In this document: positions 1-7,138 of the stretch, piece after piece | Numbering within the stretch: position 1 is the first letter of the stretch | Layout: every line of letters begins with the position of its first letter | Notes under the pieces: generated by a model | Told to the model about the DNA's origin: nothing | Databases searched by the model: none | Seen by the model: the letters and a program-made list of their open reading frames with translations, nothing else | Translations under genes and position numbers: made by a program | Assembly (NCBI GenBank): GCA_027577415.1 | Contig: JANBQS010000852.1 | Coordinates: 1 to 11,207, forward strand | Reading direction: 5' to 3' | Origin: Coemansia sp. RSA 922 | Lineage: Eukaryota; Kickxellomycota; Kickxellomycetes; Kickxellales; Kickxellaceae | DNA length: 11,207 bases

Positions 1-1740
1 TCCGCTGCTATCCATATCATCAGACTGTATGGATAAACCATGGTCGGGAGTAAAAGTTGAATGTGTTACCTCAGCAACTGCCGTTACAGTAGCTGTTATT
101 TCAGACGCTGTCACAAAAGCAGCAACATTTTCTGAAGGCGAGACCGACGCGTTTCCAATGATATCCGCCTGTACCTCCTCCGCTGGCGCTTCTACCGAGT
201 TTGCCTTTCCTACTGGTGAGCTTTCTTGGTCGAGTGTATCAAAGGAGGCTTGGGCAGCGCCGAGTTCGTGGTCGGTGCTCATCTGATATGCCTCCTCAGG
301 AACTACTGGCGCCTCCACAGGTAACGGATGACCGTAGGCTTCCTGGTTTACAATTTGGCCAACGCTGTTCGCAATGTTGTCGGTCGGTATATCTGCGGTA
401 GATTCCACCCCACTGCCAAGCTGATAATCGTGGGCTGGAGCTATACCAGCAGTGCTGGCATCAATAGTCGGTGACACGCTCTGCGCAGAAGACACGGCGT
501 TATCGTCGCCGTGGTCGAGCTCACGCTGCTCCGCGGTTTCTATGGATGCCTGATGATCCGGTGAAGACGATTCTGCAGCATATGCGGGTGCAGATATATC
601 GCCGTAGCTGATTGGCGACTCTCTCGCCATCTGTTCGGTCGATATCTGGTACAATGACTCTTTGACAGGGGCAGTGCTTGATCTGGTGCCATCATCGGGC
701 AGACTAGGACCCTGGGGCGCTATTGAATAGCTATCATCGGTCTGTGTAGCGCCCAGGTTGTCAAAGAATGCAGCTCCGTCAGAAGCGTTTATCGGCTCTA
801 GCGCCGTCGCGTGGCTGTCAGCTGCCTCTGGGACTACTGCAGTGCTATGCGTGTATGCATCCACGACATTTGTCGAGGTGGTCTGTGGGTAGTACCAAGC
901 GCCAGTCGAGTTGTCATAATACTGCCCAGAGTTTGTATCGTAGTACTGTCCAACGCTCTGGTCATACACAACACCGCTCTGCGTGGCGCCTTCAGACGCT
1001 GAGTTATTCGCAGCTAATAAAGATACCTCGGCCGAGTAAGCGGCACCCTCTAAAGTCGCGCCAGTGTCGTAAAGGCCCACAGTGCCGCTCGCCGTGGTCG
1101 AAGCTGCTTGCTCAGTGAACTGAGCGGCGTAATATCCCGACACAGGGTCAACCACATCGCTCACGTCTGACGTCATATGAACATTGGAATTTAGCGATGG
1201 CTCAACCGTCGCCGCAAGCTGATCGAAAAATGTCGCACCATCAGGCTGAGCCAAATCAGCAGTGCCATTGACTCGGGTGGCCTGATACCCAAATGACCTA
1301 CCGTAGTGCGTCCCACTGTGCACTACAGACGCACTCCTGTGCGGATCCATGCCTGGAGCAGCTACAGGCGCTGCGTTGTATGCATACTCATATCTCTGGT
1401 ACGGGTTCTCAACTGCTGGTCCAGTGGCGCAACGAGGCGGGACTTCACGCTGGGAGGTTTGGCCATATGTGGGCTGCTGATATTGGCCGGACGGGACTCC
1501 ATGCTGCGCAGACGGCCACTGCTGCTGTTGGTAGTTGGTCATGCCAGTTTGAGCCCTCTGATACCCACTTTGAAACGACAAGTTGGGGTGAAATGCGTTG
1601 GCTTCTGCTGCTGCTGCTGAACTGCTTGAGCCACCACCGACAATGCCTGGACCATTAAAGAAGGGAATCGGCTCATTTGAAGATGGCGTACCCCGGCGCG
1701 AGGGTGGGCTCTTGAGCGTCGGTCTAGTAAAGTGTGACAT
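1..1740 (-). CDS. Probable Sec16-like COPII scaffold, N-terminal part (partial, runs off left edge)
   Basis: Reading the minus strand from the ATG at 1740-1738 gives 580 codons with no stop down to base 1, so the gene continues beyond the window. The protein is low-complexity and apparently disordered. It has an SP-rich start, a poly-Ala run from a (CTG)5 tract at 1605-1619, a Q/Y-rich stretch (residues about 58-98), and a long acidic, S/T/A-rich part after residue 320. Two motifs repeat: DGATFFDQL (residues 167-175) and DGAAFFDNL (321-329). Residues 257-285 hold OCRE-like aromatic octamers (GQYYD, GQYYD, GAWYY). I recall similar FFxxL-type motifs and YYD-x-x-x-G-type repeats from the long disordered N-terminus of fungal Sec16, the ER exit-site scaffold for COPII coat assembly. 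The structured Sec16 central domain would lie outside the window, so this identity is an inference. An OCRE-containing RNA-binding or splicing protein is the main alternative. That it is a real gene is nearly certain from the open frame length. Confidence 0.6.
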   Translation of the reverse strand, partial: MSHFTRPTLKSPPSRRGTPSSNEPIPFFNGPGIVGGGSSSSAAAAEANAFHPNLSFQSGYQRAQTGMTNYQQQQWPSAQHGVPSGQYQQPTYGQTSQREVPPRCATGPAVENPYQRYEYAYNAAPVAAPGMDPHRSASVVHSGTHYGRSFGYQATRVNGTADLAQPDGATFFDQLAATVEPSLNSNVHMTSDVSDVVDPVSGYYAAQFTEQAASTTASGTVGLYDTGATLEGAAYSAEVSLLAANNSASEGATQSGVVYDQSVGQYYDTNSGQYYDNSTGAWYYPQTTSTNVVDAYTHSTAVVPEAADSHATALEPINASDGAAFFDNLGATQTDDSYSIAPQGPSLPDDGTRSSTAPVKESLYQISTEQMARESPISYGDISAPAYAAESSSPDHQASIETAEQRELDHGDDNAVSSAQSVSPTIDASTAGIAPAHDYQLGSGVESTADIPTDNIANSVGQIVNQEAYGHPLPVEAPVVPEEAYQMSTDHELGAAQASFDTLDQESSPVGKANSVEAPAEEVQADIIGNASVSPSENVAAFVTASEITATVTAVAEVTHSTFTPDHGLSIQSDDMDSSG

Positions 1741-1943
1741 CCTAGAGCAGCAAGCGTCGCTATTCTATTCTACATGTACAACACAAAAAAGGGTGCACCA
1801 CGACGGCAATAGCAGATTAGCCTTGGTCAAGCAGAAACAACGAGAGAGGGATTGAGAATGAGGCTGCTCGCAGAGAACGTACCAAGTGGCAAGCAATGGC
1901 AGAGGCTGGATTATTTTTGCAGAAATAGTTTCTTTAATTAAAT

Positions 1944-1951
1944 GCGCGAAA
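1944..1951. promoter_or_regulatory. E2F/SBF-like site (GCGCGAAA)
   Basis: GCGCGAAA is the reverse complement of TTTCGCGC, the E2F consensus, and contains the CGCGAAA core recognised by yeast SBF. It sits between the divergent start codons, about 210 bases from each. A single motif match only; function is inferred. Confidence 0.25.
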
Positions 1952-1993
1952 GTGTAAAGCAAGAGAGCAAAGTGGCTTATATGCGTGCCAGTT

Positions 1994-2016
1994 CATTTGC
2001 TGACACGTAGCAAATG
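1994..2016. repeat. Perfect 8-bp inverted repeat, 7-base spacer
   Basis: The arms CATTTGCT (1994-2001) and AGCAAATG (2009-2016) are exact reverse complements around the spacer GACACGT. It lies in the divergent promoter about 150 bases before the nucleoporin ATG and about 50 before its TATA-like run. That is a plausible place for a dimeric transcription factor site, though chance cannot be excluded. Confidence 0.4.
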
Positions 2017-2067
2017 TGGAGACACAAAGCCTGAGAGCTGATGGCTCGACTCGCCTGGCACGAGCCA

Positions 2068-2076
2068 TATAAAAAA
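2068..2076 (+). promoter_or_regulatory. TATA-like element of the NUP57 gene
   Basis: TATAAAAAA lies 88 bases before the chosen ATG at 2164. If used, transcription would start near 2100. This would exclude the in-frame ATGs at 2041 and 2092 from the message and support the start at 2164. Confidence 0.45.
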
Positions 2077-2163
2077 GCTGTGTGTGCTTTTATGTTCGAA
2101 TGTATCATATTAACTTTCTGTCTCCACATTGTTATTTATTTTATCATTAGCCATCGTTTTAGA

Positions 2164-3669
2164 ATGTCTACCTTTGGAAAGTCCTTTTCTTTTTCAGGAG
2201 GCGCGTCTGGCATCACTGCCACGCCGGGTGGATTCGGAGGGTTCAATCAGACAGCAAATCCGGCTGGTGGATTAGGCTTTGGCGCGTCGACCGAAAAGCG
2301 CCAAAGATCTGGAACGGCAACCGAGACAACACCTTTTGGCGCACAGCCCACTACAGGAACCACTTTTGGTCAGAATGCATTTGGAACTCCCGCCTCGACT
2401 GCCGCTCCTGCAAGCAGCTGGGGCACATTTGGTAGCGCCCAAACTACGACGACAAGCGCGCCTAGCGGTGGATTGTTTGGCAGCTCATCTTCGCAGCCAG
2501 CTCAACAGACGTCTCTGTTTGGAAACGCGTCGGCTCAACCCGCCCAACAGACGTCGTTGTTCGGAAACGCGTCATCTCAGCCAACTCAACAGACATCCTT
2601 GTTTGGAAGTGTTTCTTCGCAACCAGCTCAGCAAACTTCTTTGTTTGGAGCCGCGTCGGCTCAACCCGCTCAACAGACGTCTCTGTTTGGAAACGCACTG
2701 GCTCAACCCGCTCAGCAGACTTCCTTGTTCGGGTCAGGATTGTCAGGTAGCTTGTTTGGGAGTCAGCCGCAAGCCCAGCAGACGTTGGCCCCTGTGGTCC
2801 CTGCACAGACACAACCAGCTCAGCCATCGAGCGAGGCAGAGGAGCTAAGCAACCAGCTTATGTTTATTAAGAACTGCTGGGACCCCGCGATGCCCAACTA
2901 CCAGTTTCGCCACTACTTTTACAACGTGGCCGAGCCAGGACAGGCGCACTTGTACCAGTGCCCGCCTGGGCAAGACCCTGTTTTGTGGCAACAAGCGCAA
3001 GCAGATAACCCCGATCCAACTACCTTGGTCCCAGTTCTAGCCAACGGGTTCGATGACCTGCGCAAGCGTGTTGATTCGCAGTCGCTGCAGATGCAGAGTT
3101 ACCAAGAGCGCACCTCGGAGATATCTGACAAGCTATGCGACATACTCCAAAAGCACCACTCAGAAACCACTGTACGGCTGGGCGAGTGCAGGCGGCGCCA
3201 GGGCGAACTTTCGCAGCGCCTTTTAGAGTTTATGAGGCTACTCCAGCTTTTGCGCTTGCGTGGCCAGCTGCTGCACCCTGAGGAGGAGGTTTTTAGAGTT
3301 CGCGTCGAGCATTTAGAGAAAGAGATGACGCGCTCAGGCTCACTCAAGCAGAGGTTTGTCGAACTCCAGGACCACGCCTATCGGCTTCAAGCCAATGCTC
3401 GCAAACGCCGCGAGCTCATGGGCATATCAGGGGCCGGACACGCAGGCGATGGCTACGAGGTGGCAGATACGTCGCAGTTGGAATCGGTGATGAGGATGCT
3501 GAACGAGAAGCAGCGCGGGCTTGCGCATTTGACGCAAGTTGTCTCGCAAGACTCGCAGGCAATCGATACCATCGAATACGCGATCGATGAGCGCTACAGC
3601 GACGTTCAAAAGCAGAAGGAAGCGCACGAGCGGGCCCAGGTCACTAGGTCGCTCGCTCGGCCATGGTGA
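2164..3669 (+). CDS. NUP57: FG nucleoporin of the Nup54/Nup57 family
   Basis: A 501-residue protein of the nuclear pore central channel. In yeast, Nup57 forms a coiled-coil heterotrimer with Nsp1 and Nup49 (vertebrate Nup54 with Nup62 and Nup58), whose FG repeats make the permeability barrier for nuclear transport. Residues 1-106 carry scattered FG/GFG motifs in a G/T/S-rich context. Residues 107-190 are six 14-residue SLFG repeats, followed by SGSLFG and a Q/P-rich spacer to about 222. From CWDP at 238 the conserved C-terminal Nup54 region begins (PNYQFRHYFYN, 244-254), then alpha-helical coiled coil to about 495 with many heptad-like L/R/E/Q residues. The open frame extends upstream to 2041, but I start at 2164 because the product then begins MSTFGKSF, like other FG nucleoporins, and because a TATA-like run lies 88 bases upstream. 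No introns are visible. Its stop is 77 bases from that of the convergent BXI1 gene, so the 3' ends of the messages probably overlap. Confidence 0.93.
   Translation: MSTFGKSFSFSGGASGITATPGGFGGFNQTANPAGGLGFGASTEKRQRSGTATETTPFGAQPTTGTTFGQNAFGTPASTAAPASSWGTFGSAQTTTTSAPSGGLFGSSSSQPAQQTSLFGNASAQPAQQTSLFGNASSQPTQQTSLFGSVSSQPAQQTSLFGAASAQPAQQTSLFGNALAQPAQQTSLFGSGLSGSLFGSQPQAQQTLAPVVPAQTQPAQPSSEAEELSNQLMFIKNCWDPAMPNYQFRHYFYNVAEPGQAHLYQCPPGQDPVLWQQAQADNPDPTTLVPVLANGFDDLRKRVDSQSLQMQSYQERTSEISDKLCDILQKHHSETTVRLGECRRRQGELSQRLLEFMRLLQLLRLRGQLLHPEEEVFRVRVEHLEKEMTRSGSLKQRFVELQDHAYRLQANARKRRELMGISGAGHAGDGYEVADTSQLESVMRMLNEKQRGLAHLTQVVSQDSQAIDTIEYAIDERYSDVQKQKEAHERAQVTRSLARPW
2482..2733 (+). repeat. Six tandem 42-bp units encoding 14-residue SLFG repeats
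   Basis: Six consecutive units of exactly 42 bases each encode a variant of x-x-x-x-QPAQQTSLFG (one has T for A). Only the first four residues of the unit vary freely (SSSS, NASA, NASS, SVSS, AASA, NALA). Synonymous differences between copies show they are not recent identical duplications. The phasing of the units also produces a long open frame on the opposite strand, which is an artefact of the repeat. Confidence 0.9.
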
Positions 3670-3711
3670 AAACAAACGGGAAACATCTACTTAGTACGAC
3701 TTGCTGGTTTG

Positions 3712-3717
3712 TTTATT
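3712..3717 (-). terminator. Candidate poly(A) signal for BXI1 (AATAAA on minus strand)
   Basis: TTTATT on the plus strand reads AATAAA on the minus strand, 29 bases beyond the BXI1 stop codon at 3747. The position is right for a 3'-end signal. It lies between the convergent NUP57 and BXI1 stops. Confidence 0.4.
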
Positions 3718-3746
3718 CACTCAAAAAGAACTTGCAAATATAATTC

Positions 3747-4538
3747 CTAGTCGCGGTTGTTGAGGATGCGCAGAATGGCCAAGAACAGGTTGATGACATC
3801 GAGGTAGAGATCCAGGCTGGCGATGATGTACTCATCGGGAGAGAGGCGGTTCATAATCATATGAGTGTCATATAGAATGTAGCCGCAGAACACCAGCGCA
3901 ATAACTACGGCCATGATCAAGTCAAACGTCCTGTTGAAGGGCAGGAATATCTGTACAAAGCCAACGAGAATGACGGCCCACAGTGAGAAGAACAGAATGG
4001 AGCCAAGCTTGGAAAAGTCATAGCGCGACTGCATAGCAAAGAGCGTCAGCACGATGAACAGGCCGAGCGTGATGGCTAGCGCCTGAGCTACGATCGAATC
4101 CTTGTAAAAGGCAGTGGCGGCGCCTAGCACGTAGGCCTCAAAGAAAGTGAAGACAGACAAGAAGGCGATGTTGGCGGGGTGCGAGTGGCGCTTCCACCAC
4201 AGGGCGGCAAGCGAGATAAATGTCCCTAGCATAGCGGCGTAGACTGTCCACACATGCCTGAGGAGGAAGCCGCTGGTGGCATCGACATGGCGCAAATAGG
4301 CACCAAAAGCCGTGGTTGCTAGCAGCTGAATGGTGAGGATCGTATACACTTTGCGGATAAATGCGTGGCGGATGCTGATGTCAGATTGGCCGACTGTAAC
4401 GCCATACTTAAAGTCGTCGGGAACGTCGTCGCCGGGACCTGCTGCGGATTCAGTGTTGGCATGGGCAGCACTGGAGCTGGCACCGGCACCAGTGGCGTCA
4501 TAGGTTGGAGGAAGCTGAGTGTAGCCTGCGGTAGACAT
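3747..4538 (-). CDS. BXI1: Bax inhibitor-1 / TMBIM (LFG) family membrane protein
   Basis: A 263-residue protein with a soluble N-terminus rich in P, T, A and S (1-40), a DDFKYGVTV segment typical of LFG-type members just before the first helix, and about seven hydrophobic segments (roughly 63-83, 96-115, 124-143, 151-168, 180-200, 206-223, 244-258). Family members sit in ER, Golgi or vacuolar membranes and act as pH-sensitive calcium leaks that modulate cell death; the yeast relative is Bxi1/Ybh3. The two aspartates of the family's pH-sensing pair are present: D224 in ILYDTHMI and D247 in LYLDVINLF. The frame opens eight codons earlier at 4562 (MSIFFLTA). I choose the ATG at 4538 because MSTAGYTQLPPTYD is the normal kind of family N-terminus and the upstream codons run through a poly-T tract. 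It diverges from TRP5 and converges on NUP57. Confidence 0.92.
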   Translation of the reverse strand: MSTAGYTQLPPTYDATGAGASSSAAHANTESAAGPGDDVPDDFKYGVTVGQSDISIRHAFIRKVYTILTIQLLATTAFGAYLRHVDATSGFLLRHVWTVYAAMLGTFISLAALWWKRHSHPANIAFLSVFTFFEAYVLGAATAFYKDSIVAQALAITLGLFIVLTLFAMQSRYDFSKLGSILFFSLWAVILVGFVQIFLPFNRTFDLIMAVVIALVFCGYILYDTHMIMNRLSPDEYIIASLDLYLDVINLFLAILRILNNRD

Positions 4539-4545
4539 TGCTGTC

Positions 4546-4584
4546 AAAAAAAAAATAGACAAGCTGCGGTGGAAAAAAAAAAAA
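4546..4584. promoter_or_regulatory. Two poly(dA:dT) tracts (A10 and A12)
   Basis: A10 at 4546-4555 and A12 at 4573-4584 lie immediately upstream of the BXI1 start. In fungi such tracts commonly exclude nucleosomes and open promoters, so they may serve both divergent genes. The tract lengths may also be affected by sequencing error. Confidence 0.45.
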
Positions 4585-4769
4585 GGAAAACAAATAATAC
4601 GAAATTCAAATTTTCTAAAGCAAGCTGCTGTAGAAAAAGTCCACTCCTCCTCTTGGCATTAGAAGCTGTTGTCACGAGGGCCCTTGCTTTTTGTGATCAA
4701 AGCATTTCAAAATCACGCCTTGCATTTGAAGGTGGGAAAGTGGGGCTGGTGCTAGGCGTTGATCCTGAG

Positions 4770-4776
4770 TGAGTCA
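4770..4776. promoter_or_regulatory. Gcn4/CPC1-type site (TGAGTCA) for TRP5
   Basis: TGAGTCA is an exact match to the near-palindromic AP-1/Gcn4 consensus TGA(G/C)TCA. It sits 140 bases before the TRP5 ATG and 34 before its TATA box. This is the arrangement expected for general amino acid control of a tryptophan synthesis gene. Function is inferred from motif and context. Confidence 0.6.
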
Positions 4777-4809
4777 TCTCGGAGAGGGCTCCAGGCGCTA
4801 TCTCTCTTG

Positions 4810-4815
4810 TATAAA
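4810..4815 (+). promoter_or_regulatory. TATA box of TRP5
   Basis: TATAAA lies 101 bases before the start codon, downstream of the Gcn4-type site and upstream of the pyrimidine tract where transcription may begin. Confidence 0.55.
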
Positions 4816-4915
4816 TGGCGGTACTAGTCGGCTAGATCCACTTTTGCTCTGCATCGCTACCCTAGCTTTACTATTTTCAACTCTTTTTTCTTTTCTTCTT
4901 CTTAGCATCTACACC

Positions 4916-7030
4916 ATGGCGCAGCGCATTTCCAAGGCCTTTGCCAAGGCAGGTCAAGAGGAGCGGCCGACTTTTGTGGCGTACATCACGGCCGGATATC
5001 CTTCACCCGACCAGACAGTCGACATCCTGCTAGAGCTCGAGAAGGGCGGGGTTGACGTCGTCGAGCTGGGCATCCCCTTCACCGATCCGCTAGCCGACGG
5101 GCCAACCATCCAGGAGGCTCACCTTGCGGCGCTTGCGCACCACACTGACATCGACATGTGCACGAACATGGTTTCTGAGGCGCGCGCTCGCGGGCTCCAG
5201 ATCCCAGTTCTTTTCATGGGGTACTACAACCCGATTATGCAGTATGGCGAGCGGAATGTAGTTGAGCGGTGTGCGCAGGCTGGAATTGACGGGTACATCG
5301 TGGTAGACCTCCCACCCGAGGAGGCAGTGTCTTTCCGCGCGCTATGCGCAGAGTTTGGCCAGAGCTATATCCCACTCATTACTCCGTCGACATCAGAGGC
5401 CCGCATCAGGCGCTTGGTCAAGATCGCCGACTCGTTTGTGTACGTGGTGTCCCGCTCGGGCGTCACTGGGGCGCGCAAGACGCTCGACACTCACTTGCCC
5501 GATCTGCTTGGACGGATCCAGAACCACACCGATCTCCCACTTGCAGTTGGATTTGGCGTCAGCACGCACGAGCACTTTACGGATGTCGGAGCCATGGCCG
5601 ACGGCGTAGTCATTGGCAGCCAGTTTATTACCGTTATGCGCGGCGCAGAGCCCGGCAAGGCCGCTGCTGCTGCTCGCGCTTATGCCGAGGAGGTGTGTGG
5701 TCGCACGATCAACAAGACTACTCGCGCCAAGCCCCTGCCAAAGCATGCGTCTGGCGCCGCCGAAGAGAGCACCAAGCAGCACTCAGTTCTGCCGGACCGC
5801 TTCGGCGATTTTGGCGGGCAATATATCCCCGAAGCCCTATACGATTGTGTGTCTGAGCTCGAGCAAGCGTACATCCAGTGCAAGAACGACCCCGCCTTCT
5901 GGGAGGAGTTCCGCAGCTTTTACCCCTACATGGGCCGGCCTAGCCCGCTTCACTTTGCTGACCGGCTGACTGCAAAGAGTGGCGGCGCGCAGATCTACCT
6001 CAAGCGCGAGGACTTGTGCCACACGGGCTCACACAAGCTTAACAACGCCATCGGCCAGGCTTTGGTAGCCAAGCGCTTGGGCAAGTCTCGCATCATCGCC
6101 GAGACTGGCGCTGGCCAGCACGGCGTAGGCACGGCAACCATCTGCGCCAAGCTTGGCCTCGAGTGCATCATCTACATGGGGTCGGAGGACATGCGTCGCC
6201 AAGCGCTCAATGTCTTCCGCATTCGCATGCTCGGAGGCACGGTCATCCCTGCCACTACTGGCTCATGCACCCTCAAGGACGCCGTCAACGAGGCCATGCG
6301 TGACTGGGTCACCAACGTGCAGAACACCCACTACTTGGTCGGCTCGGCCATCGGCTGCCACCCCTTCCCCACCATGGTGCGCGACTTCCAGTGCGTTATC
6401 GGTAACGAGACCAAGGAGCAAATGCAAGTGCTGACTGGACGCCTGCCTGACGCCGTCGTGGCCTGTGTAGGTGGTGGCAGCAACTCTATTGGCATGTTCC
6501 ACCCATTCATCGAAGATAAGAAGGTTCGTCTGATTGGCGCCGAAGCTGCTGGCGATGGAGTTGATACTCCCAAGCATTCGGCCACTATCACTGCAGGCAC
6601 GCTTGGCGTCTTCCACGGCGCAAAGACCTTTTTGTTGCAAGACAAGAAGGGCCAGATCATGGAGACCCACTCGGTATCTGCTGGCCTCGACTACCCCGGT
6701 GTTGGGCCCGAACACGCCTGGCTCAAGGCAACGGGCCGCGGTGAGTACTACGGCGTGACTGACGTGCAGGCACTCGAGGGATTCCGTAGTCTCACGCAGC
6801 TGGAGGGCATCATCCCAGCTCTCGAGTCATCGCACGCCGTCTACCAGGCCATGCAAATTGCTGCAAAGATGCGCCCTGACGAGAATCTTGTCATTTGCAT
6901 CAGCGGCCGTGGCGATAAGGACGTCAACACTGTCGCCGAGGTACTGCCAACGATCGGTCCTCAGATCGGCTGGGACTTGCGGTTTGAAAGCGACCCAACT
7001 TTGGTTGGCCGCAAGAACCATCAAGACTAG
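4916..7030 (+). CDS. TRP5: Bifunctional tryptophan synthase (alpha-beta fusion)
   Basis: A 704-residue cytosolic enzyme for the last two steps of tryptophan synthesis. The alpha domain (about 1-260) cleaves indole-3-glycerol phosphate to indole and glyceraldehyde-3-phosphate. The PLP-dependent beta domain (about 292-690) condenses indole with L-serine. Visible alpha features are E50 in [10 protein letters not shown] and D61 in LADGPT (catalytic pair) and the phosphate-binding end around GFGVS (212-216) and GSQFI. A linker of about 30 residues rich in K, P, A and S joins the domains. Visible beta features are [11 protein letters not shown] at 296-306, the PLP lysine K374 in [11 protein letters not shown]396 in AETGAGQHG, the GGGSNSIG phosphate loop (519-526) and S663 in SGRGDKD. 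Length and domain order match yeast Trp5 (707 residues). The start is ACACCATGG, a strong context. The frame is open for 49 codons further upstream but has no homologous content and crosses the TATA box. No introns are visible. The Gcn4-type site suggests amino acid starvation control. Confidence 0.97.
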   Translation: MAQRISKAFAKAGQEERPTFVAYITAGYPSPDQTVDILLELEKGGVDVVELGIPFTDPLADGPTIQEAHLAALAHHTDIDMCTNMVSEARARGLQIPVLFMGYYNPIMQYGERNVVERCAQAGIDGYIVVDLPPEEAVSFRALCAEFGQSYIPLITPSTSEARIRRLVKIADSFVYVVSRSGVTGARKTLDTHLPDLLGRIQNHTDLPLAVGFGVSTHEHFTDVGAMADGVVIGSQFITVMRGAEPGKAAAAARAYAEEVCGRTINKTTRAKPLPKHASGAAEESTKQHSVLPDRFGDFGGQYIPEALYDCVSELEQAYIQCKNDPAFWEEFRSFYPYMGRPSPLHFADRLTAKSGGAQIYLKREDLCHTGSHKLNNAIGQALVAKRLGKSRIIAETGAGQHGVGTATICAKLGLECIIYMGSEDMRRQALNVFRIRMLGGTVIPATTGSCTLKDAVNEAMRDWVTNVQNTHYLVGSAIGCHPFPTMVRDFQCVIGNETKEQMQVLTGRLPDAVVACVGGGSNSIGMFHPFIEDKKVRLIGAEAAGDGVDTPKHSATITAGTLGVFHGAKTFLLQDKKGQIMETHSVSAGLDYPGVGPEHAWLKATGRGEYYGVTDVQALEGFRSLTQLEGIIPALESSHAVYQAMQIAAKMRPDENLVICISGRGDKDVNTVAEVLPTIGPQIGWDLRFESDPTLVGRKNHQD

Positions 7031-7138
7031 CTGCCATAACTATTGAAATACTCAAGTATGCAACTTCACCATCAACACCTGTGCTATATGTTGTAGCCCT
7101 CTTACTTTTTCTTCATTTTCCTTTGGTCTTCATATAAT

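Larger units (their letters stand above)
1741..2163. promoter_or_regulatory. Bidirectional promoter region between Sec16-like gene and NUP57
   Basis: This 423-base gap separates two divergent start codons and holds no supportable gene. Small open frames here are short and uncharacteristic. It contains a TATA-like run at 2068-2076 for the plus-strand gene, a perfect inverted repeat at 1994-2016 and an E2F/SBF-like octamer at 1944-1951. The last 80 bases before the plus-strand ATG are T-rich, as in many fungal 5' leaders. Confidence 0.6.
4539..4915. promoter_or_regulatory. Bidirectional promoter region between BXI1 and TRP5
   Basis: A 377-base gap between divergent start codons with no supportable gene. 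It contains, left to right, two poly(dA:dT) tracts near BXI1, a Gcn4/AP-1 site at 4770-4776, a TATA box at 4810-4815 and a strong pyrimidine tract (about 4881-4903) just before the TRP5 start. Confidence 0.65.

Noticed and set aside
768..1118. Plus-strand frames of 60-120 codons within 1-1740
   Set aside because: All are shadows of the continuous 580-codon minus-strand frame.
1168..1175. TGACGTCA palindrome (CRE site)
   Set aside because: It lies deep inside the Sec16-like coding region, away from any start codon; most likely coincidence.
2462..2827. 121-codon minus-strand frame opposite the nucleoporin repeats
   Set aside because: Its repeated content is the mirror of the 42-bp SLFG units; it overlaps strong coding sequence and has no motif of its own.
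4815..4835. Six-codon upstream ORF before TRP5
   Set aside because: Its ATG overlaps the TATA box, so it should lie upstream of the transcription start.
4821..4905. Possible 5' leader intron of TRP5 ending at the pyrimidine tract plus TTAG
   Set aside because: The only donor available (GTACTA) is poor, there is no clear branch point, and the tract fits an ordinary promoter/start-site pyrimidine run.
4769..4915. 49-codon upstream extension of the TRP5 frame
   Set aside because: It starts at a GTG, crosses the TATA box, and has no homologous content, while ATG 4916 has a strong context and the expected N-terminus.
5393..5782. Minus-strand frames of 100-150 codons inside TRP5 (also 6263-6715)
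   Set aside because: They overlap strongly conserved enzyme sequence and reflect its GC-rich third positions, not separate genes.
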